29,390 bases of DNA from Rhodoferax sp. (lineage in GTDB: Bacteria; Pseudomonadota; Gammaproteobacteria; Burkholderiales; Burkholderiaceae_C), in the NCBI GenBank assembly GCA_020048795.1, contig JAIFMA010000013.1, positions 1-29,390 on the forward strand, given 5' to 3'. Below are positions 24,628 through 29,390 of the stretch, piece by piece (within the stretch, counting starts at the first letter, position 1; each line of letters starts with the position of its first letter). The translations under genes were made by a program, and so were the position numbers. Below the pieces are notes generated by a model that made no database searches, was not told the origin of the DNA, and saw nothing but the letters and a program-made list of their open reading frames with translations.

Positions 24628-24966
24628 ATGAAACAAATCACCGCCATCGTCAAACCATTCAAGCTCGAAGAAGTCCGGGAAGCACTGGCCGAATGTGGCG
24701 TGACCGGCCTGACCGTCACCGAAGTCAAGGGTTTTGGACGCCAGAAAGGGCACACCGAGTTGTACCGGGGTGCCGAGTATGTGGTCGACTTTTTGCCCAA
24801 GGTCAAGGTTGAAGTGGTCGTCAAAACCGATGACGTGGACGCTTGCGTCGATGCCATCATCAAGGCCGCTCATACCGGAAAAATTGGTGACGGCAAGATC
24901 TTTGTCACCAGCGTCGAGCGCGTCATTCGCATCCGCACGGGCGAAATAGACGAATCAGCCATCTGA
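24628..24966 (+). CDS. glnB: Nitrogen regulatory protein P-II
   Basis: PII senses 2-oxoglutarate, ATP/ADP and glutamine status and controls GlnE/NtrB and other targets. The 112 residues match family length. The T-loop contains GFGRQKGHTELYRGAEYVVDF with uridylylation site Tyr51 and Tyr46; the B-loop is TGKIGDGKIFV (82-92) and the C-loop RIRTGEIDESAI is conserved. The start follows AAGGAAAA. The nadE-glnB order, with Asp/Glu-rich T-loop flanks of the GlnB rather than GlnK type, and no adjacent amtB, supports GlnB. Confidence 0.96.
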   Translation: MKQITAIVKPFKLEEVREALAECGVTGLTVTEVKGFGRQKGHTELYRGAEYVVDFLPKVKVEVVVKTDDVDACVDAIIKAAHTGKIGDGKIFVTSVERVIRIRTGEIDESAI

Positions 24967-24976
24967 CACGATTTTT

Positions 24977-25495
24977 TCAGAGTTTAGGGGGCAGTGCGCT
25001 GACCAGTTGCGTGCCGGCCAGCGCATCGTGCCAAAACTGCTGCCTAGGGTGAAATCGGCTCATGACCGCCCAAATGGCAACCCATCCCATGGTGATAACG
25101 ACGGCTTCAGTCCCGCGCAGATTAAACCACCAGGATGCCAGCAGGGGTGGTAGCACCCAAAGCCAACTCCACACATAACGCAGCAACGCCCGACCCTGTG
25201 TCAGGCGTTGGCCGTGGCGGTCGACGACGCGGATATGCCAGGTCTTCATGGCCAGCGTTTGTCCCCTTGACCATAGCCAGCCAAAGTAAATGCCAAGCAC
25301 CACAAACAAAAAGCCTTGCAGGGCGTGGCGGTTGTCCAGCGCGTTTTTGGTCTGGCTCAGGGTGCCGAAAAGATAACCCGCGATAAAGGTGACACCGAAC
25401 AGCAGCATCCCTTCGTACAGCCAGCAGGCCATTCGGCGCCGCAAACTCGGGGCAGACACCGGTGATGTGGGGTCTTCAGGGCTTCGGGGTGTCAT
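24977..25495 (-). CDS. RDD family membrane protein
   Basis: The 172-residue protein has the RDD pattern: an Arg-containing first helix (RRRMACWLYEGMLLFGVTFIAGYLFG), a second helix with LFVVLGIYFGWLWSRGQTLAMKTWHIRVVDRHG, and a third (VWSWLWVLPPLLASWWF), with a fourth hydrophobic stretch near 130-145. The C-terminus has FWHDALAGTQLV. The family is a set of small membrane proteins; some are proposed ion antiporters, but no role is proven here. It overlaps the DUF3106 gene by 20 bases and ends the sigma-factor operon. It converges on glnB with about 10 bases between stops. Confidence 0.85.
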   Translation of the reverse strand: MTPRSPEDPTSPVSAPSLRRRMACWLYEGMLLFGVTFIAGYLFGTLSQTKNALDNRHALQGFLFVVLGIYFGWLWSRGQTLAMKTWHIRVVDRHGQRLTQGRALLRYVWSWLWVLPPLLASWWFNLRGTEAVVITMGWVAIWAVMSRFHPRQQFWHDALAGTQLVSALPPKL

Positions 25496-26225
25496 CGCTG
25501 GCAGCAGGCGGGGGGGTACTTGCCGGGCGTTCTGCCGAGGCGATCCTGCCAGGAGCCAACACGGCTGAGGAGGGTGAACCTACCGTCCCAGCGATTTTTT
25601 TCAGTGGCACCTGGTTAAGCTTTCCGGGCGCTACGGGTTGCGCGGCAAGAGCCGTACTGGGAGGCTTGGGACGCGTTGCGGTGGCCAATTTTTGTTTTTC
25701 TTCGGGAGGCAGAGCCTGATAGGCTTGCCACTTTTCATTTTTTTGTTCGGGAGCAATTTTCAGCGCCTCAGCAAAATTCAGTCTGGCCTGTTCTCGTTCC
25801 TTCGGACTGAGTGCTGCCCACTGCGTCATGCGAGTATGCAGTTTGGACTGATCATTGGGTGTCATCAGGGCAAAATTGGCACTGAGTGAAATCCACTTTC
25901 TCTTTTGTGGATCGCTCAGGTTAGCCCACGTGCCCGCCAGCGGCTTGAGCGCGATTTGCTGTGTCGGTGTCAGGGCTTTCCATTCGAGCCCCGAAAATGT
26001 CGTTGACAAGGCCAAGCTTGGTGTTGGCTTTGAGGAAAGGGGCTTTGCGATGCCTGGAGCGGAAGCCGGAGCTACAGTTTGTGCCTGACACGCCTGCCAG
26101 GGCGACAGAATCGACAAATTCAGCAGGCAAGCAGCCATGACGCGCGCACATCCGATGCGGCTACCCCCGTTTTGTGCCAGATGGCAGGACTTGCAGTGGG
26201 AGTCTGGCAGGTTCAATGCTTTCAA
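25476..26225 (-). CDS. DUF3106 domain-containing secreted protein
   Basis: The 249-residue reading uses a TTG at 26225, with AGGAA about 10 bases upstream and two bases after the previous stop; an ATG at 26138 is an alternative that gives 220 residues. Either way a hydrophobic stretch (MAACLLNLSILSPWQACQA) ending in an Ala-x-Ala-type site suggests export. The DUF3106 region is a series of Trp-containing short repeats: FSGLEWKALTPTQQIALKPL, WANLSDPQKRKWISLS, TRMTQWAALSPKEREQARLNF and NEKWQAYQALPPEEKQ. The C-terminal third is Pro/Ala/Ser-rich and disordered. The role is unknown. It lies in the sigma factor-DUF3619-DUF3106-RDD operon. Confidence 0.82.
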   Translation of the reverse strand: MKALNLPDSHCKSCHLAQNGGSRIGCARVMAACLLNLSILSPWQACQAQTVAPASAPGIAKPLSSKPTPSLALSTTFSGLEWKALTPTQQIALKPLAGTWANLSDPQKRKWISLSANFALMTPNDQSKLHTRMTQWAALSPKEREQARLNFAEALKIAPEQKNEKWQAYQALPPEEKQKLATATRPKPPSTALAAQPVAPGKLNQVPLKKIAGTVGSPSSAVLAPGRIASAERPASTPPPAASDDTPKP

Positions 26226-26227
26226 AT

Positions 26228-26671
26228 CTAAGGTTCCTGCCGATTGCTGGTTTTTAAAAATTGCGCAAATCCTGCATCCAGGTAAGCCGCCGGTGGCAGG
26301 TCGTCCGTCAAAAGGGCTGAGTCAATATCAGCCAACTCCTGAGCCATTAACTCATCTTGAATCACGTCGATGGCGAAGAGTCCCAAGACCAGCGTCAGCA
26401 GCAGGCCGACAGCACCCAGGCGGGTCCACCAGTTTGAATGCCCGTCACCATGACCCGCAAGCATGATGCCGGACCGGCTATTGGCAAACAAAACGCTGGC
26501 GCTTTGCGTCAACACCCATTTGCGCTTGTCGACCGCTTGCACCCTGGCAGCACGCAGACGCTCGGAGATGTCGTGGGGTAACTCGTTGCTGGCATCTGAC
26601 AGTCGCTGTGCAACTCGCGCACCGAACCGATCTGCCATCAACGGACTTGAGTTTGAAGGGGTTTGGGTCAT
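26228..26671 (-). CDS. DUF3619 family single-pass membrane protein
   Basis: The 147-residue protein has an N-terminal cytoplasmic helical part (ADRFGARVAQRLSDASNELPHDISERLRAARVQAV, about 13-47), one transmembrane segment (LGAVGLLLTLVLGLFAIDVI, about 85-104) and an acidic C-terminal periplasmic tail ending in DLPPAAYLDAGFAQFLK. This is the DUF3619 pattern. Its ATG overlaps the sigma-factor stop (ATGA), so translation is coupled. By position and topology it could act as the anti-sigma factor, but it lacks a recognisable zinc anti-sigma motif, so this is inference. Confidence 0.85.
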   Translation of the reverse strand: MTQTPSNSSPLMADRFGARVAQRLSDASNELPHDISERLRAARVQAVDKRKWVLTQSASVLFANSRSGIMLAGHGDGHSNWWTRLGAVGLLLTLVLGLFAIDVIQDELMAQELADIDSALLTDDLPPAAYLDAGFAQFLKTSNRQEP

Positions 26672-27234
26672 AGCTGGATCCCTTTAGACCGGAGTGCATT
26701 CGACAAGGCATTTACCGCACGAGAGCAATGGGTTTTGACACTGCCTTCAGAGCAACCCATGGCTGCGGCGGTTTCTGCAACATTCATATCCTCCCAGTAA
26801 CGCATCAGAAACGCTTCCCGTTGACGGTTGGGCAATGATAAAAGTTCCGCTTCAATCGCAAGCAGTGTCTGGCGGCGCTGCGTGTTTGTTTCGGGCGTGT
26901 CAGCCTGGGCAATCTGAACGCTGTCGGAAAGGGTTTCAAGAATGTCAAAGTCGTCTTCGTCCGAGGCCGATTGAAAGTCGCTGAACGGAGAAAACAAGGC
27001 GTTCCTGGCCTTTTGTCGTCTAAACCAGTCCAGCGTGGAATTGGAAAGTATGCGCTGAAACAGCAACGGGAGTTCATCGGCCGGCTTATGACCATAATGC
27101 TCTGCCAGTTTCATCATGCTGTCCTGAACAATGTCCAACGCGGATTCGTCGTTGCGAACGTGATACGTCGTCCGTTTAAAGGCTCGCCTTTCAACGCTTT
27201 TCAGAAAATCCGAGAGTTCTAAAGGTGTGGCCAA
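26668..27234 (-). CDS. RNA polymerase sigma factor, ECF/sigma-70 family
   Basis: Region 2 (YHVRNDESALDIVQDSMMKLAEHY, LFQRILSNSTLDWFRRQKARN) and region 4 (LPNRQREAFLMRYWEDMNVAETAAAMGCSEGSVKTHCSRAVNALSNAL) are clear, separated by an acidic linker (SASDEDDFDILETLSD). I take the TTG at 27234 as the start, giving 188 residues beginning LATPLELSDFLKSVERRAFKRT, because related sigma factors begin at this point. The frame stays open upstream to a TTG at 27351, but those extra residues look untranslated and the start codon is therefore uncertain. It heads an operon with DUF3619, DUF3106 and RDD genes. The inducing signal is unknown. Confidence 0.92.
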   Translation of the reverse strand: MATPLELSDFLKSVERRAFKRTTYHVRNDESALDIVQDSMMKLAEHYGHKPADELPLLFQRILSNSTLDWFRRQKARNALFSPFSDFQSASDEDDFDILETLSDSVQIAQADTPETNTQRRQTLLAIEAELLSLPNRQREAFLMRYWEDMNVAETAAAMGCSEGSVKTHCSRAVNALSNALRSKGIQL

Positions 27235-27395
27235 GTGCGGGATCTTTGTGGCAATTTGGGCAGCGCCAAGGCAGGCAACCACCAACGATGGATTATTGCA
27301 CTGCTGATTCCGGCTTAACGCGCTGTTGCAGTGCGATAATCCGCCCTGCAAATTAAAGCAAACGGGTCAAGGTCTGGCGAAATAATCAATGCGTC

Positions 27396-27431
27396 TGTGG
27401 CGTTGGCCCTAAGTTTCAATGCAACGCCACA
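27396..27431 (+). promoter_or_regulatory. Leader hairpin upstream of the acetolactate synthase gene
   Basis: TGTGGCGTTG (27396-27405) and CAACGCCACA (27422-27431) form a perfect 10-bp stem with a 16-base loop, 58 bases before the ATG. No U-run follows, so it is not a simple terminator. A seven-codon reading frame, ATG at 27389 to TAA at 27410, overlaps the left arm and would encode MRLWRWP; it lacks the Ile/Val/Leu codons of classical ilv leaders. Confidence 0.4.
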
Positions 27432-27488
27432 AGTGATTGCAAAGAAGCACCCAAGGTTTTTCGTCAGAGAAATTCACAAAGGTTCATC

Positions 27489-29297
27489 ATGGAAATATCA
27501 AAAGCCGAAGTCGTTTCGGTGTCAAATTCTGCCAACACACAATCGCAGCCAGTTAAAACTGATTTTTCGGACACGCCGCAAGAGCTCAGAGGTGCCGAGA
27601 TTCTTGTCAAAGTCCTACAGGCCGAAAACGTCAAGTACGTTTGGGGTTACCCGGGCGGTGCGGTTTTGCACATCTATGACGCGGTTTTTAAACAGAACAG
27701 TTTCAAGCATATTCTGGTGCGCCATGAACAGGCCGCGGTGCATGCGGCAGACGGCTACGCGCGCGCCACCGGAGATGTGGGTGTTGCGCTGGTGACCTCT
27801 GGCCCGGGAGCCACCAATGCCGTCACCGGCATTGCCACGGCCTACATGGACAGCATTCCGATGGTCATCATCAGCGGCCAGGTGCCAACCCATGCGATTG
27901 GCATGGATGCCTTCCAGGAGTGCGACACGGTTGGCATTACCCGCCCGGTGGTCAAGCACAATTTTCTGGTCAAAGACGCGCGTGACCTGGTCCTCACCTT
28001 GAAAAAGGCATTTCACATTGCCCGGACTGGTCGTCCCGGCCCGGTGGTCGTGGACATTCCAAAAGATGTGTCGTTCAAAAAGGTTCCCTATCACGGCTAC
28101 CCAGAGACGATCGAGATGCGTTCATACAACCCGGTGCGCAAGGGCCATGGGGGCCAGATTCGCAAAGCTTTGCAATTGCTGCTATCGGCCAAACGCCCCT
28201 ATATTTACACCGGGGGTGGCGTTCTGTTGAGCAACGCCTCCAACGAGTTGCGTCAACTGGTTGACATGCTGGGATATCCCTGCACCAACACGCTCATGGG
28301 CCTGGGTGCCTACCCAGCCACTGATCGCAAGTTTCTTGGCATGCTGGGCATGCATGGCACGGTGGAGGCCAATAATGCCATGCAAAACTGCGATGTGCTG
28401 ATCGCCATTGGTGCGCGTTTTGATGACCGGGTGATCGGCAACCCCAAACATTTCGCACAAAACGAGCGCAAGATCATTCATATCGACATTGATCCGTCGA
28501 GCATTTCAAAACGTGTCAAGGTTGACATTCCGATTGTCGGAGATGTCAAGGATGTGTTGTCCGAAATGATTTCCATGATCAAGGAAAGCAGCCTCAAGCC
28601 GGATGCCGATGCACTGGCAGCTTGGTGGGACACCATCGAGAGCTGGCGCAGCAGCCAGTGCCTTAAATACGACCCCGGTCAAAACGGTGTGATCAAGCCG
28701 CAATATGTGGTGGAAACCCTCTGGCACATGACCAAGGATTCTGATGTTTATATCACTTCGGATGTCGGGCAGCATCAGATGTGGGCAGCGCAGTATTACC
28801 ATTTCAATGAACCCAGACGCTGGATCAACTCTGGTGGTTTGGGCACCATGGGTGTCGGTATTCCCTATGCCATGGGCATCAAGATGGCGAAACCTGATAG
28901 CGAGGTGTTTTGCATCACGGGTGATGGCTCGGTCCAAATGTGTATTCAGGAATTGTCAACCTGTTTGCAGTACAACACGCCGATCAAGATACTGGCGCTG
29001 AACAACCGTTTCCTTGGCATGGTGCGCCAGTGGCAAGAGTTGGAGTACGAGGGGCGCTATAGCCAAACCTACATGAACGCGTTGCCGGACTTTGTCAAAC
29101 TTGCCGAGGCTTACGGGCATGTGGGTTTGCTGGTTGAGCGAGCTGAAGACGTTGAACCCGCTTTGCGTGAAGCGCGCAGGTTAAAAGATCGCACGGTATT
29201 CCTTGATATCCGTACTGATCCCACTGAGAACGTGTTCCCGATGGTGCAGGCAGGCAAGGGCATCACTGAAATGCTGCTCAGCATGGAACATATTTAA
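27489..29297 (+). CDS. ilvB: Acetolactate synthase, large (catalytic) subunit
   Basis: This ThDP enzyme condenses pyruvate with pyruvate or 2-oxobutyrate, the first committed step of Val/Leu/Ile synthesis. The 602-residue protein carries the ThDP activating Glu in LVRHEQAAVHAADGYARATG, TSGPGATNAVTGIATAYMDS, SGQVPTHAIGMDAFQECD, the FAD/central domain, and the ThDP-Mg motif GDGSVQMCIQELSTC ... NNRFLGMVRQWQEL. The first ~33 residues (to about TPQEL) are a polar extension before the conserved GAEILVKVLQ. The symbol could equally be ilvI. The regulatory subunit gene (ilvN/ilvH) probably starts just past the window end. Confidence 0.96.
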   Translation: MEISKAEVVSVSNSANTQSQPVKTDFSDTPQELRGAEILVKVLQAENVKYVWGYPGGAVLHIYDAVFKQNSFKHILVRHEQAAVHAADGYARATGDVGVALVTSGPGATNAVTGIATAYMDSIPMVIISGQVPTHAIGMDAFQECDTVGITRPVVKHNFLVKDARDLVLTLKKAFHIARTGRPGPVVVDIPKDVSFKKVPYHGYPETIEMRSYNPVRKGHGGQIRKALQLLLSAKRPYIYTGGGVLLSNASNELRQLVDMLGYPCTNTLMGLGAYPATDRKFLGMLGMHGTVEANNAMQNCDVLIAIGARFDDRVIGNPKHFAQNERKIIHIDIDPSSISKRVKVDIPIVGDVKDVLSEMISMIKESSLKPDADALAAWWDTIESWRSSQCLKYDPGQNGVIKPQYVVETLWHMTKDSDVYITSDVGQHQMWAAQYYHFNEPRRWINSGGLGTMGVGIPYAMGIKMAKPDSEVFCITGDGSVQMCIQELSTCLQYNTPIKILALNNRFLGMVRQWQELEYEGRYSQTYMNALPDFVKLAEAYGHVGLLVERAEDVEPALREARRLKDRTVFLDIRTDPTENVFPMVQAGKGITEMLLSMEHI

Positions 29298-29390
29298 ACT
29301 GTCCCCAACTTAATTAATCTGGATGAATCTATTGCCTGCCAAGCCCTGCGGTTACCGCTGCAGGGGGAGGGCGGTGAAAAGAGGAGTCTC
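29298..29390 (+). promoter_or_regulatory. Spacer after ilvB with a hairpin and the ribosome site of the next gene
   Basis: CCCTGC (29344-29349) and GCAGGG (29360-29365) form a 6-bp stem with a 10-base loop. GAGGAG at 29381-29386 looks like a ribosome binding site for a gene starting just outside the window, expected to be the acetolactate synthase small subunit. Confidence 0.4.

Noticed and set aside
1..29390. CRISPR arrays, tRNA or rRNA genes, phage or conjugation modules
   Set aside because: No regularly spaced repeats, cloverleaf-like sequences, rRNA segments, integrases or transfer genes were seen.

Overview
The window reads as ordinary chromosome of a betaproteobacterium, most likely a member of the Comamonadaceae close to Rhodoferax or Polaromonas. 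This rests on gene order (dnaX-ybaB-recR; mltD-gloB-methyltransferase-rnhA; moaA-mobA-moeA; nadE-glnB; sigma factor-DUF3619-DUF3106-RDD beside ilvB), GC-rich codon use, and a short imperfect-palindrome repeat of the kind I associate with that family. The taxon is inferred from protein style, not from a search.

Layout. Positions 1-1590 carry the end of dnaX, then ybaB/ebfC and recR (replication and repair). Positions 1613-3948 run leftward with mltD (lytic transglycosylase) and gloB (glyoxalase II). A methyltransferase gene starts head-to-head with gloB on overlapping ATG codons and continues into rnhA, then into an RND efflux adaptor and pump (5237-9587). Positions 9621-12336 hold molybdenum cofactor genes moeA and moaA on the minus strand, with only a collapsed remnant of mobA between them. 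A lipoprotein gene, a terminator hairpin and hppA (membrane H+-pyrophosphatase) follow; hppA is divergent from ppa (soluble pyrophosphatase). An FAH-family hydrolase comes next.

Positions 16909-21484 are an accessory stretch with lower coding density: an AT-rich leader, an M91 zinc metallopeptidase resembling type III effectors (NleD/HopH1/XopG), a protein made of two related SH3-like modules, a DUF5710 protein, a secreted PAN/apple-domain protein and a decayed phzF-family gene. After this the conserved chromosome resumes with a DUF482/GNAT-like protein, nadE, glnB (PII), the sigma-factor operon and the acetolactate synthase large subunit.

The most unusual signal is structural. At least five copies of one ~60-bp imperfect palindrome are scattered through the window, and four of them lie in frame inside or at the end of protein genes (methyltransferase tail, moeA, DUF482 protein, nadE), adding roughly 15-25 residues each without breaking the gene. 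Two of the copies are read in the same orientation and phase and encode alignable peptides. This resembles the Rickettsia palindromic elements that insert into proteins. The other notable items are the mobA internal deletion, the phzF pseudogene and the effector-like M91 protein.
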